Assembly (NCBI GenBank): GCA_032622095.1
Contig: CP136064.1
Coordinates: 4,891,512 to 4,955,511, forward strand
DNA length: 64,000 nucleotides
DNA from: Siphonodentalium dalli
Taxonomy: Eukaryota > Mollusca > Scaphopoda > Gadilida > Siphonodentaliidae
Direction: 5' to 3'
Positions 43,900 to 53,859 of the stretch are shown one piece after another. Position numbers and translations under genes: made by a program. Position 1 is the stretch's first letter. Each line of letters opens with the position of its first letter. The notes beneath the pieces were generated by a model. It did no database searches. It saw nothing but the letters and a program-made list of their open reading frames with translations, and was not told the DNA's origin.

Positions 43900-44185
43900 C
43901 GATACACTTTTCGATTTCGTATGCTCTTCTCCAGCCGCACTCATTATTAGAAACTCTTTTTGGGAAGGGATTATCTCTCGTTTCGGCATACCCGAATATT
44001 TTCACCTTGCGTCGTTAGCCAGAGATGACCTGGTAGCAACCCTCCTCGGAAGTTCTCTGGAAACCCTAACAGAACACATATCTCACTGCCTCAAGGAACT
44101 AGTACTATATTCTGCGAAGTTCCTATACGTTCTCAGGACAATGAAAAGGAATGGCGTACAGCAACCCGTGCCTCGTCCATTGTAA
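43900..44185 (+). pseudogene. possible LINE C-terminal fragment
   Basis: An open frame reads ALIIRNSFWEGIISRFGIPE, YFHLASLARDDLVATLLGSS and LKELVLYSAKFLYVLR. A layout of 'IR..LW..I...FG', 'LLG' and 'FLY.L' is seen at the very end of several LINE ORF2 proteins, after the zinc motif. Only this tail is present. The frame is intact for ~95 codons. Confidence 0.4.
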
Positions 44186-44436
44186 TTATCTTCTCAACAC
44201 CCACGCATGTTGTAACGACTAACTGTCATATCTGTTGGACAAATCAGATTTTCCTGCAACAAAAGCTGTTGTGAACATTCAAATGCATATATGCTTCACT
44301 CTCGTGGTTTCCAACACCTCTCCATACTTGTACATAACGGCCCACCACAATGGTCAGGGGAGCCCACTTTAATCCAACTGTATTTATATGTCATGTGTAT
44401 CGATCTCTCCTATACTTGGAGGTAATAAAGATATCT

Positions 44437-44566
44437 CATGTGGACTGTTTTTTATGGAGATGTAACCGTGAGGTAAGTGGTCATAACTTGTGTAAAACCC
44501 GAAAGGTTTTACACAACTTATGACCATTTACCTCACGGTTACATCTCCATAAAAACAGTCCACATG
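44437..44566. repeat. 130-bp near-perfect hairpin
   Basis: 'catgtggactg', 'tatggagatgtaaccgtgag' and 'cataacttgtgtaaaacc' are mirrored completely on the other arm around 'cgaaagg'. The single-arm version of the same sequence at 2563-2615 is not palindromic, so this copy arose by local inverted duplication. Confidence 0.9.
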
Positions 44567-44586
44567 ACAGTTAATCCTTATATGAA

Positions 44587-45907
44587 CACGGTCAATGTCG
44601 AGTTCCAGTTAATCTCAATGTGAGGAGTATATTGTGCATTCATATATTTTGAGAAATCGTTTGACAAAGTATAGAGACAAAGATTATGGCACAAGCTATT
44701 TCTAAACAATATAAATGGCAAAATGTATTGTTATTCGCAGCAGTATTATATATAAATATTAAGTGCAGAGTGCAATTAGGAATAAAACAATCAAACTAAT
44801 TCCCGTACTTATCAGGTGTCGGTCAAGTTGGAACCACTCACCCATCCTTTTCAATTATACCTGAATGACCTAGAAGACTACACGGAATCTTCGGGAGCTA
44901 TTGGTCTAAGGAAACTATCCAATGACTTTAAAAAAAAATCATCTGCATATTTACATGAAACTGTTCATAATTATATATGCACATGACTTCATTCTCGTGA
45001 CAGAAACCCCCACACAACTACAAAAGGCATTGCATATTTGCCATAACTACTGCAAAACGTGGAAACTGACAGTTAATGCCACAGAGACTAAAATCATGCT
45101 TATATCCAAGCGAAGTCTAAAACAAACTGAATTTGTTTACATTGGCAATCACATTGATATTGTAAAAGAATTTAGTTATATTGGAATTACACACATACTC
45201 TTAAGCAAACAAATTCCTTGCTGACAAAGTTACTAAGGCCATCGACTCGATAATCAATAAAGCAAGATCACAGTAATAAATCAATTTGCACAAGTTGTTC
45301 CCATAATTTCTTATGGATGCGATATTTGTGGTACCGGCAAAATTGACATATTTGAGAACATACAAAAAAATGTATATAACCATGTTCTCCAGTTAAAACC
45401 ATCTAGATGCACTTATATGGTATACGGAGAGAGTGGTATGGTACTAATTTGTTATTGATAAAGTACAGGTTCAAAGTGGTCATTGGATAAACAAAATCCG
45501 TCACATCTTAACATATTGCAGTCAGTCCCATCTAATGCAGTTGGATAAAAATCACCTGTACTGACCAACTATTTGTTTTTTATGAAGTATGGTCTTATCA
45601 GCAGATTCCGTGATACAGGAAAGCTGACATAACACGTCTGGTAGCAGGGAATAATTTATAGAATGTTTAAAAATGATATGCAATTTGAAGACTATATTAA
45701 TATCTTTGACACTAGAAATCGGGAAACTCTAGGCAGATTTCCCAAATGTATTAATGTAACACCCAGCTATACCCATAGAAAAAGGCTGCTGTAGTTATAT
45801 CGACCTAGCGGATAAATTATGCCCGCTATGTCATACTCGAAGTCTATGTGATGAAACCCATTATCTATTACAACCCGAATATGTTAAAACCTCAATAAAA
45901 CGTTGTT
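44587..45907 (+). pseudogene. LINE-A copy 2: reverse transcriptase and following region
   Basis: Encodes FEKSFDKV and HKLFLNNINGKM, then YLNDLEDYTESSGAIGL. In a 100-codon frame (44922-45224) it has HLHIYMKLFIIIYAHDFILV, YCKTWKLTVNATETKIM and KRSLKQTEFVYIGN. The catalytic YADD has become YAHD, a substitution at the first catalytic aspartate, so this copy is catalytically dead even apart from its frameshifts. It continues through PIISYGCDICGTG to the C-terminal region and stops at the TTAA of an inserted MITE. Confidence 0.82.
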
Positions 45908-45911
45908 TTAA

Positions 45912-46293
45912 CCCTTTGCCCAACAAAACGGCCAAAAACGCCAAAAATAAAGCTTCAACAGCCTAAAATATCTTCGGTCTGTCTCAATAACACCATACAA
46001 ATATGGATATCATTGGAACCGGTTCATTGACCACATTGTGATGGTTACAGTTATGCCCTGTGCCAATGCATTCTCTTATATATGCGAGTCGACCATAGGT
46101 CGCCTGGCATATATAAGAGAATGCATTACATTTTTTAACAATTTTTATAATATTTTTCTACATTCTTTGACAATTTTATCATTTTTAATATGTGTTAAGC
46201 CAATGCATTCTCTTATATATGCGAGGCGACATATGGTCGACTCGCATATATAAGAGAATGCATTGGCACAGGGCCATTATGTTGGGTAAAGGG
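45912..46293. mobile_element. 382-bp piggyBac-like twin-hairpin MITE in LINE-A copy 2
   Basis: The ends are CCCTTTGCCCAACA and the inverse of CCCTTTACCCAACA (13 of 14), bounded by TTAA at 45908-45911 and 46294-46297. LINE-A copy 1 has an undisturbed 'agttgtttaaatcatag' at 29809-29825, a true empty site. A CCCTTT end and TTAA target are diagnostic of piggyBac. It carries two hairpins (46066-46127 and 46201-46265) with GTCGAC in the loops and has no coding sequence. Confidence 0.9.
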
Positions 46294-46297
46294 TTAA

Positions 46298-46538
46298 ATC
46301 ATAGATATATTACGAAAGCAGATGTTATGGACTCGATACATGAAATTTTCAATATGAAAGATCCACCATCCCTTCGTAGACTCTGCTCGTTTATTAGACT
46401 CATCACAAAGACACGCTCAATGCACGAATTATAATCATGAATGAGACATTCATCTGATGACATATTTCAATCATTCATATCCAGGGATGCACATATCGTG
46501 AAGTTAACCACTTTGGCTAGCACCAAGCTGATTACTGA
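46298..46538 (+). pseudogene. LINE-A copy 2: C-terminal end
   Basis: Encodes NHRYITKADVMDSIHEIFNM and KDPPSLRRLCSFIRLITKTR then SMHEL and stop, equal to copy 1 at 29817-30058. Similarity ends at 46538, where a different LINE begins directly. Confidence 0.8.
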
Positions 46539-46544
46539 AATATC

Positions 46545-47350
46545 TACTGCCTTATTTTTCGACATTACTGGAAAAAGCCATGTGTAGTAGGCTCAAGGCT
46601 TGTTCAATGTCTTAATAAACATAATATTCTGCATGAACAACAATACGATTTAAGGAATCATCATTCAACGGTTCATCCTGTACATGTATTACAGCTTTAA
46701 CATATATGTATTCAAAATAACAAAAAGTTAAAAGATTTCACTTTGATTCTGCTATTGGATGTATCAAAGGCCTTCGATCCTGGGCATATTTCTGATTGAA
46801 AACGTTAGTTTTAATGCTCACATTTCCATTTTTTTTCTCCAAAATCGCCTATGCCAATGTTGCACTGAATACGGTAAAGAATATGATTCGCTGTGAAGCC
46901 CTTAAAGCTCTATATTACGCTCTTTTTTCAAAATCGTTTATTATATGGCATTGAACTATGGGGACACAGTAAACATGCCATAAACTGTTTCTCTTTCAGC
47001 AGTAATCAATCAGAATAATTAATAATAAGTGTTTTAATTCATATAAAGATCCCTTATTTAACAAACACTAAATCTTGAAAGTTAGTGATCTATATGAACT
47101 TAATGTTGCACTTTTTATGCTAGAATTGAGAAATTGTGGACTCCCAGATTCTTTTAATGCATATTTTGACACGAACAAGGGAAATACCGGTCAAAAGAGT
47201 ATCTTTAAATTCTCAAATTAACGGATAATATTCATAGACTCATTCCATACATTAAAATTCCACGCCATTTGAAACAACATACCAAAGGAACTCCAATCGG
47301 AACCGTTAAACAAACACTAATCAATAGATTCCCCAGTTCATATACCCCAC
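46545..47350 (+). pseudogene. LINE-E: Jockey/CR1-type reverse transcriptase remnant
   Basis: Broken frames give YLLPYFSTLLEKAMCSRLK, HNILHEQQYDLRNHHSTVHP and KDFTLILLLDVSKAFDPGHI (palm motif with catalytic Asp). After a large internal deletion removing the YADD box come ALKALYYALF, a broken YGIELWGHS, and QSIRIINN-like sequence. The end reads SYKDPLFNKH, LKVSDLYELNVALFMLELRN and CGLPDSFNAYFDTN. 'NYRPISLLP..SK.LEK', 'FRK.HST', 'D.SKAFD', 'YG.ELWG' and 'NPLF.....LK..DLY....ALFM' is the standard order in this LINE group. Many stops; inactive. Confidence 0.8.
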
Positions 47351-47359
47351 ATCGGTGAT

Positions 47360-48320
47360 TTGTAACAATCCATATTTTCCAGAATGCGTACAATGATTGA
47401 ACTCTAAATTACAGACTGTATATATTACGTATTATTCATATTAAATTTACCGACGACGTTTCATTGTTTAGAGCATATAGGGCACTCAGTCAATCTAACC
47501 ATTCAATATTGTTTCTCAAATGGATACTCCTAACTGGGTCTCATCGTAATTGACTCGTGGGTTATCAAGAACATTAGGACTGCATTATTACATATATCTA
47601 CATGTATATGCAAATAATCTGCGAGGCCAAACAAATTAATGCCATACCCCCGAGATCCTTCTAAACATGTAATCAACCATATTTTACCAATGGACACCTC
47701 GTCTCTGCTATAGCCGGATTTGATCCAAATTGCATGATGGGGTGGACAGGAAGACAGCCCTGTTCATGGTTATGTACACTCGAGACAAAATTGCAACTAT
47801 TTGGGAGTAGGTGTGATGTAGATTTCCAGATCATATTGACCCAAAATGGACATGAAACTGGTTTACAGAACACAAATTTAATTCCATTTTTATTAATTTC
47901 GTGCTTTGTATTAAATATATAATGCATTCTCTTTTGCCAATAAATTATCTCTCATCCCTCAAACATAATATGGGGTCTTGATGGGGGTGGGGTCATCCGA
48001 TTTGCCAAAAAACAAAAACGTAATCACTTTTGCCACCCATATATATGCGTGTACTATATTTATAGGGTAATAACTTGGTATCCATCATTACGTAAAAACT
48101 ACGGACCCAGTAAATAGGACCGGCTCCGAGTGAATTATGTCACGTAATCATCGAAACTAATTGAATAATCTGCTTATTACACACTTTCCACCACTAAAAG
48201 GCGATAATTATAATGATAATATGTGACAACATAGTCCCAGATCAAATGATGGCGTGCGCTCACCGGGACGTAATTCACAGGCACGTTTAATTCACCGAGA
48301 AATATTTATAAATCACGACT
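47360..48320. other. no gene recognised
   Basis: No repeat or coding motif identified. Frames at 47673-47927 (-) and 47734-47922 (+) mirror each other. Confidence 0.5.
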
Positions 48321-48327
48321 AACCTAT

Positions 48328-48714
48328 CAAGCCCGCAAGTAGTATGTCTGTCATTTGCAGCTTGTGGTGAAGTTAGTGACGTCTTCCCGTACAGCCGGCT
48401 AGCATCACCAATTTCACCCCATGGAAACCTCATTCTGCTTTGGCCTCAACTAACGATCAGATGCAATTTCCCCAGACTGAATTTGAAGTTGGCGATATTC
48501 ACCCACTAGTCACCTCGATTATGTATTTTATCGTCTGGAAATTGGGAATATAGAAACTTCCCAGAATGGAAAAAGTAAAGTTTAATTTGAGACTTCCCAG
48601 AAGATAAGATCTAAGCAGAATGAGGTCCCCAGAGGGTGAATTTGGTGATGGTGATCACTAAATTCACCCTCCGGAGACCTCCTTATGCAAATGACATACA
48701 CACTATTTGCAGGC
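48328..48714. mobile_element. ~385-bp MITE with ~32-bp inverted ends
   Basis: 'caagcccgcaagtagtatgt' with 'ctgtcatttgca' is inverted at the right as 'tgcaaatgacat' with 'acacactatttgcaggctta'. A second inner pair (ttggtgat-, gaatgaggt-) suggests a longer foldback. CTA lies near both ends. Confidence 0.6.
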
Positions 48715-48759
48715 TTACTAAGTCACTGCCGGATACCGTTCAGGTTTGTACGTTTCAAG

Positions 48760-48788
48760 ATGGCGGCGCCCAGTGGTCAAGCTAAACG
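48760..48788 (+). CDS. possible first coding exon (MAAPSGQAK...)
   Basis: 'caagATGGCGGCGCCC' is a strong vertebrate/mollusc-type start context and gives MAAPSGQAK plus two bases, followed by a donor-like CG|GTAGGTTTG at 48789. Without splicing the frame stops at once (CGG TAG). A GC-rich ATGGCGGCG start directly after AT-rich DNA is typical of first exons. No second exon could be identified in the next 15 kb, so this stays tentative. Confidence 0.3.
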
Positions 48789-50320
48789 GTAGGTTTGTTT
48801 ATTGTCTTCAAGCATCAATCAACGACATCTTTCGGAGATACACCTAGAACAGTTATGTATAAATTGGTATACCCAAAGTGTACATAACGTGCCTTTTGCA
48901 TGACAGGCATTTGATATGTTGCATTTGGTGTTTCAAGTCGTCATACAAATTCGACATTTTCTCGAGGCTGCGAAATATTCGCTTTTCGTGACTTTTTGGC
49001 CCTGGGCTCATGGATCCGCAAATGCCGTTCAGGTTCGGACACACCAAAATGCCAACGAGAAGCGAAATGTCTGGATACAGTCGCATTGTTATACATATAC
49101 ACGTGAGCATGCCATTAGAGGGGTCGTCGCGGCCAGTGTACGTGGTATCGCCAAACCGGAAGGTATCGCCAAACCAGACTGAATGGGAGAGTCATTTTCA
49201 TTTCACCCAAACCTTGGGTGTTTATTTCACACCACTTTCTGGGATAACCTGTGTGTCGACTGAGAACCTGCGTGCCAATTGAGGAGAACACGCGGGGGAT
49301 TTGTGTAAATGTTAGCCCAAACGACATTTCGAAGTAACGACTGCTTTGTTGTTTATTTCGAGGAATAATACCGCATCATATGAATTCAGCCCAAATATAT
49401 TGACAGGTGTCAAGGGTCTAACTCTATACTGAGCAATAAAAAACTAATATAATAAATACCGAGTATATTTAATTTAACGCCAATGGGTCGTTTATGTGCG
49501 TTTAAGAGTGTATTTATGCCTAAAGCAAAGTGAAATAACGATCTTAAAATGAATTGGCCGGTATATTTTATTAGTTATCAGGGTTACCAGGGTCGTAGTT
49601 GCATAAATTACAATATATCTTATTTTTATGCTAAGATAATTGCGTGGTTATATGTTGTAGCTTGATCGGTATCGATCGGTATTGAGGTTAACACAAATCC
49701 CATATATGGAAATTCCAAATATGGAAAGTGACTTGCGCATGCGCAAAACAGATACAATGGTCTTCCTAAAAACGAAGCAATGAACGATGGTTAACAACAA
49801 ACACCGACCCAGTTAAATAACGACATTAGATGGCGGTGTATTGCGTCTTTAAGAGTGTGTTGATGTCTAAATCATGTGATTAACTAATTAAAAATTAATT
49901 CGACTAAATATTTCGATAATTATCAGGTCCGCAGTTCGATCATGAAAATCTTTCTGATTTTTATGTTAAGATTATTGCTCGGTATTTCACACATTTTCTC
50001 CGAGTCGAGCCGGGGCTGGAGTACACTTTTTAGTGACCATAAATCTATAGCTTCCGTTTTAGCGAAGAAATATTGTCAACTGTTTGCACGTTTATTCTCA
50101 CGTAAACCGTGTTTATATCAGTTTTATCCTATTTGTTGTTGTGTATTGCATTACTTTGATCAAGTCTGTGCTTGTGTTATTCTCACAAAAGGTAATGGGT
50201 GTTTACATTTCACAATTCCGATTGTGGTGTACAGTACCTGAGCCGACTCTCATTTCGCATTACTTTCGTTTTTATCGAAATATAACCGTTTTCTATGGAG
50301 ATTCCCATGTAAATTTGTTC
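48789..50320. other. no certain gene; dispersed repeat at 49130-49185
   Basis: Overlapping frames of 85-90 codons on both strands at 48853-49282 are open at once, and part of the region (tggtatcgccaaaccggaag) is repetitive (compare 22308-22352). The reverse frame has EKMSNLYDDLKHQMQHIKC, which is coding-like but unassigned. A 99-codon frame at 49942 (+) has no motif. Confidence 0.45.
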
Positions 50321-50324
50321 AACC

Positions 50325-50950
50325 AAAAAAATTCATAGTTTTGTCAATTTCAAGCTAGTTTAATACTTTATAGCATGGTCAGGGCATAATCTGGCCTATC
50401 GAGTAGACGTTCCTTCAGTGTGCACAACAAATATTTGGTCCCAACGAAGCAGGCTAAAAAAAATCCTGAAATTTGTCAATTTTACTTTGAGTGTGAATAA
50501 AATATTCATTTAAACTTCCAAAATTGGTTGAAATATGCTCAACAACATTCAGTTGAATGGTGACATTATTTATAGTCACCGACTAACTTCCACGATGAAT
50601 CAAATTTGTTTTTATTGGTGACAATTATGTCGCGAGTCATAAAATATGGTAGACGTTCCTTCAGTGGGCACAACAAATATTTGGTCCCAACAAAGCAGGC
50701 TAAAATCCTGAAATTTGTCAATTTTACTTTGAGTGTGAATAAAATATTCATTTAAACTTCAAAAATTGGTTGAAATATACTCAACAACATTCAGTTGAAT
50801 GGTGACATTATTTATAGTCACCGACTAACTTCCACGATGAATCAAATTTGTTTTTATTGGTCTCAATTATGTCGCGAGTCATAAAAATGTAAATTTTCTG
50901 ACGAAAAAAAATTCATTGTTTCGCCAATTTCAAGCTAGTGTTAAGCATGG
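50325..50950 (+). repeat. ~246-bp tandem duplication with flanks
   Basis: Unit 1 starts 'gtagacgttccttcagtg' at 50403 and unit 2 at 50649, with ~97% identity by eye. The outer sequences 'aattcatagttttgtcaatt' (50330) and 'aattcattgtttcgccaatt' (50910) both run into 'caagctagt', 'agcatggtcagggcat', so the whole lies in a larger repeat. Confidence 0.9.
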
Positions 50951-50999
50951 TCAGGGCATTACATAATTATAATGATTAAGATTGCTAAAGAACTGGAAT

Positions 51000-51345
51000 A
51001 ATGAAATGGGAAACTTCTACTGACATCTGGTAAGGATTGAGGAGCGGATGCTAGAGGCCCCCACCCCACCCCACCCCCATGGAATACGGAATACCACTTA
51101 ACACAGAAGTTGGAATACGGAATACCAGTTAACAGCCATATGGAATACATAAAAATATATGAAAACTTCATTTTTTGGAAGGTCGGCGTACGAATACCGG
51201 TATTTTTGGAATACCGAATACCTCCTAACAGAGGGGCCGGAATACGGCGTACCTCATAACAGGGCATGGAATACGGCGTACGAAAAAGGGGGGTGGGGGC
51301 CTCATGCTATGGAGCCTCCCAATATTTTGTCTGCTCCACATCTCA
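51000..51345. repeat. GGAATACGG short repeats
   Basis: 'ggaatacggaatacca' or 'ggaatacggcgtac' followed by '-c-taacag' occurs about six times with 30-40-bp spacing, between C-rich (ccccaccccaccccaccccc) and G-rich (aaaaggggggtgggggcc) ends that are mutually inverted. It separates two parts of the 246-bp repeat. Confidence 0.7.
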
Positions 51346-51351
51346 ATAGAA

Positions 51352-51520
51352 TTCAACAACATTCAGTTGAATGGTGACATTATTTATAGTCACCGACTAA
51401 CTTCCACGATGAATCAAATTTGTTTTTATTGGTGACAATTATGTCGCGAGTCATAAAAATGTAAATTTTCTGAAGAAAAAAAATTCATTGGTTTGCCAAT
51501 TTCAAGCTAGTTTATAGCGA
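51352..51520 (+). repeat. third partial copy of the 246-bp repeat
   Basis: 'caacaacattcagttgaatg' to 'caatttcaagctagttta' matches 50545-50650 and the end of the block at 50893-50940. Confidence 0.85.
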
Positions 51521-51570
51521 ACATGGGAACCACGGTACAATTTATGCCATTTAGGCACACTTCAGAGTGA

Positions 51571-51690
51571 AATCTGGGCTTATATTTCGGCGAGAATCCA
51601 AATCTAGATTCTCGCAAATTACCCTGGATTCTCGTGAAAAAGTATATATGGATTCTCGCAAAATCAGATGAAATATATGCCCTGGAAATA
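51571..51690. repeat. dispersed repeat, partner at 4782-4905
   Basis: Opens 'gggcttatatttcggcgaga' and closes 'gaaatatatgccctgg'; almost all of the 4.8-kb copy is colinear. Confidence 0.7.
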
Positions 51691-51699
51691 TAGCAAATC

Positions 51700-52245
51700 G
51701 TTTAATGCTTTAGAATTTTGTTTTCGGAGATTTATATATATGTTTAAAGACATGTTATGGACTTTTTTCGAGAGCGAGAAATTGATAAGTTAGTGCTCAG
51801 GCACTTTTCCAACGTGGGGAATGTTATCATTCTACTAACATCACTGAAAATTTCCAAAAAGATCTACCACACCACTTCATATAGAACATCGTCTGAACTA
51901 CTCCAAATTGTAAATATTTACATCTTGATTCGGGGCGCAACTATCGGCTGTAATTAAACAAAAATCATTTTGCCATCGAGAGTCATTGCATTTAACTAAT
52001 ATATAAGAATGACGTTGTGTAACATCAATTTGGATTAATATTCGTAACAAATAACTACTTTGAGAAAGATTATTCTTAATTTCTATTTATTTGATCACTC
52101 TGCCCGGTGTCTGCCGGAGTGTTTCACATCACTTTAATCAAGGAAGACTGTTAAGAAAAACTGCATTTCAAGACCACCAAACAACTTTCCTTTTTAGGGC
52201 CCCACATCTTCCAAATATGTACTTCTTCCATTTTGCTATCAAAGA
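51700..52245. other. no gene recognised
   Basis: AT-rich; nothing identified. Confidence 0.5.
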
Positions 52246-52735
52246 CCGAAAAATGTCGTTAAACTAGAGATCCAAATACCCCCTAAGGGCCCCTCTATCT
52301 TGAGATATTAAAGACCGAAAAATGTCGTTAAACTATAAAGACCGAAAAATGTCGTTAAACTAGAGATCCAAATACCCCCTATATCTTGAGATATTATAAA
52401 GACCGAAAAATGTCATTAAACTATTAATTGTTATTGCTGTTGTTTATTAGGGTTTATCGTTATTCTAGCCGCTAGGACACACACGACGTTGTCAATTTTA
52501 CAGGTGGAGGAAAGACCACGCAGAGGCTCAATTTCACCGGGAAGTGTAGAAACCACCGACCCCCGGAAAGCAATTGACAAACTTGCCCAGATACACGATT
52601 CCGGTCACCCTCCCTATGGTACACCTGGCACTCTACCGACTGGACCACCGGGGGCCCCCATGCATTAAACTGTTAAAGACCGAAAATGTCGTTAAATTGC
52701 AAAGACCGAAAAATGTCGTTAAACTAGAGATCAAA
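52245..52735 (+). repeat. tandem AAAGACCGAAAAATGTCGTT units
   Basis: Six copies of 'aaagaccgaaaaatgtcgtt' plus 'aaact', some followed by 'agagatccaaatacccccta' and 'tcttgagatatta'. The array is interrupted by a SINE between 52428 and 52662. Confidence 0.85.
52428..52662 (-). mobile_element. tRNA-derived SINE (235 bp) with 14-bp TSD
   Basis: Flanked by cattaaactattaa (52414-52427) and cattaaactgttaa (52663-52676), 13 of 14 identical. On the reverse strand it starts 'ggggcccccggtggtcca' and contains TGGTCCAGTCGGTAGAG (52631-52647), a good match to the tRNA promoter A box. A weaker B-box-like 'ggtgaccggaatcg' follows ~35 bp later. It ends in 'aaccctaataaacaacagca' with an A-rich tail. Insertion into a tandem array makes the target duplication unambiguous. 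Confidence 0.7.
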
Positions 52736-52749
52736 ACATCCCCACCCCT

Positions 52750-52920
52750 ATTTTTAGCTCAACTTTACTTTGTAAAGTTTGAGCTATTGCCATGGCTTTG
52801 TCGTCCGTGTGTATGTGTGTACGTAAGGCGTCAACAATGCAGGCTACAGGTCGTACCTTTGGTCGGATCATTATGAAATTTGTCATAGCTGTTGACATCT
52901 ATGGGAGGCCAAATTCACAT
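52750..52920 (+). repeat. dispersed repeat beginning AGCTCAACTTTACTTTGTAA
   Basis: Short inverted 'agctcaactttac'/'gtaaagtttgagct' start followed by 'gccatggctttgtcgtccgt'. The type is familiar from mollusc repeats. Non-coding. Confidence 0.5.
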
Positions 52921-52928
52921 TTAATAAT

Positions 52929-53009
52929 CAATTGCGCTTAAGCGCAATTAATTACGCTTAAGCGCAAATAATTACGCTTAAGCGCAATCAATTGCGCTTA
53001 AGCGCAATT
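52929..53009. repeat. palindrome cluster 1: AATTGCGCTTAAGCGCAATT x4
   Basis: Four head-to-tail copies of the 20-bp perfect palindrome or one-base variants (AATTACGCTTAAGCGCAA), spaced 21-22 bp apart. Confidence 0.95.
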
Positions 53010-53125
53010 CATGGTTATATGTAACAAAACACCCCTGGTGAATAAATAGGTTTCTCCATAACTTAGCATTAATTCCTATTGACATGTCACTTCTTGGTTT
53101 CATTGGTTTGGATGGGTACACAGTA

Positions 53126-53215
53126 AAAAGTCACCGTTGATTAAACGGTATGGTACCGTATAAAGTTACGGTCTGATACCGTATACCATATATACGGTCT
53201 AATACCGTAATCCGT
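53126..53215. repeat. ACGGTA/TACCGT cluster
   Basis: Repeated 'tacggtctgataccgtat' and 'aacggtatggtaccgtata' inversions, similar in style to 5918-6360 and 39580-39665. Confidence 0.5.
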
Positions 53216-53368
53216 AAGCGATTCCTTTACTATATACGTGTAAGTTGTTTTAACGACACATGTCTACACGCGTGTGTCATTTTCATTTGAGACGTATACC
53301 CGACAGACCATACCTCTTATCCAATTGTCACCGAAAGGCCGTTTTCACATAAATAATTAAATTAATTC

Positions 53369-53540
53369 TATTTCGCTTAAGCGCAACAATTGCGCTTAAA
53401 CAATTGCGCTTAAGCGCAATTCAATTGACACTTATGTGGATGGCAATTGCGCTTAAGCGCAATTGAAAGTCAATTGTAAGTCAATTGAAAGTCAATTGCG
53501 CTTTTTAAGTGCAATTCAATTGCGCTTAAGCGCAATTATT
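53369..53540. repeat. palindrome cluster 2
   Basis: About six copies of AATTGCGCTTAAGCGCAATT, some deleted or mutated, separated by 'gaaagtcaattgtaagtcaa'-type spacers. Confidence 0.9.
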
Positions 53541-53689
53541 GTTCACAAAATACAATACCCCCTTCAATTCCAATATAATGGACTGACCTATCAGGTGACA
53601 ATTTGATGGCAGCTGATATAATTACAAACAATAAGCTGATGCTAAACAAAAGCTCATTTGCTATCTAGGGGTGTAAGCTTGTCATTTCA

Positions 53690-53838
53690 TTTGCGCTTAA
53701 GCGCAATTAAAGGATTTGAATTGCGCTTAAGCACAATTCAATTGCGCTTAAGCGCAATTGATAACATTTGGTCATAAATGCGCATAAGTGTAATTGAATT
53801 GCGCTTAAGCCCAATTGAATTGCGCTCAGGTCTAATTG
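53690..53838. repeat. palindrome cluster 3
   Basis: About five further copies, the last two decayed (GCTTAAGCCCAATT, GCTCAGGTCTAATT). The reverse frame 53707-53913 simply translates them (QLxLSAIQL repeats) and is not a gene. Confidence 0.9.
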
Positions 53839-53859
53839 TATAATACATGTGAAAACGGC

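Larger units (their letters stand above)
43622..44586. mobile_element. 965-bp insertion in LINE-A copy 2, shared in part with 2228-2615
   Basis: Absent from copy 1, where 'gcatttccagcacacggtca' is continuous. It contains the repeat of 2228-2615 and a LINE-like C-terminal frame, and it ends in a 130-bp hairpin. No certain terminal inverted repeats or target duplication. Confidence 0.6.

Noticed and set aside
48853-49110. Reverse frame with EKMSNLYDDLKHQMQHIKC
   Set aside because: Three overlapping frames are open on both strands and part of the region is a dispersed repeat; evidence is too thin for a gene.
52631-52647. Functional tRNA gene
   Set aside because: Only an A box is convincing; no cloverleaf can be drawn, and the target duplication shows it is a SINE.
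52929-53838. HIP1-like cyanobacterial palindrome or CRISPR
   Set aside because: The word is not GCGATCGC, spacing is irregular, and all surrounding elements are animal retrotransposons.
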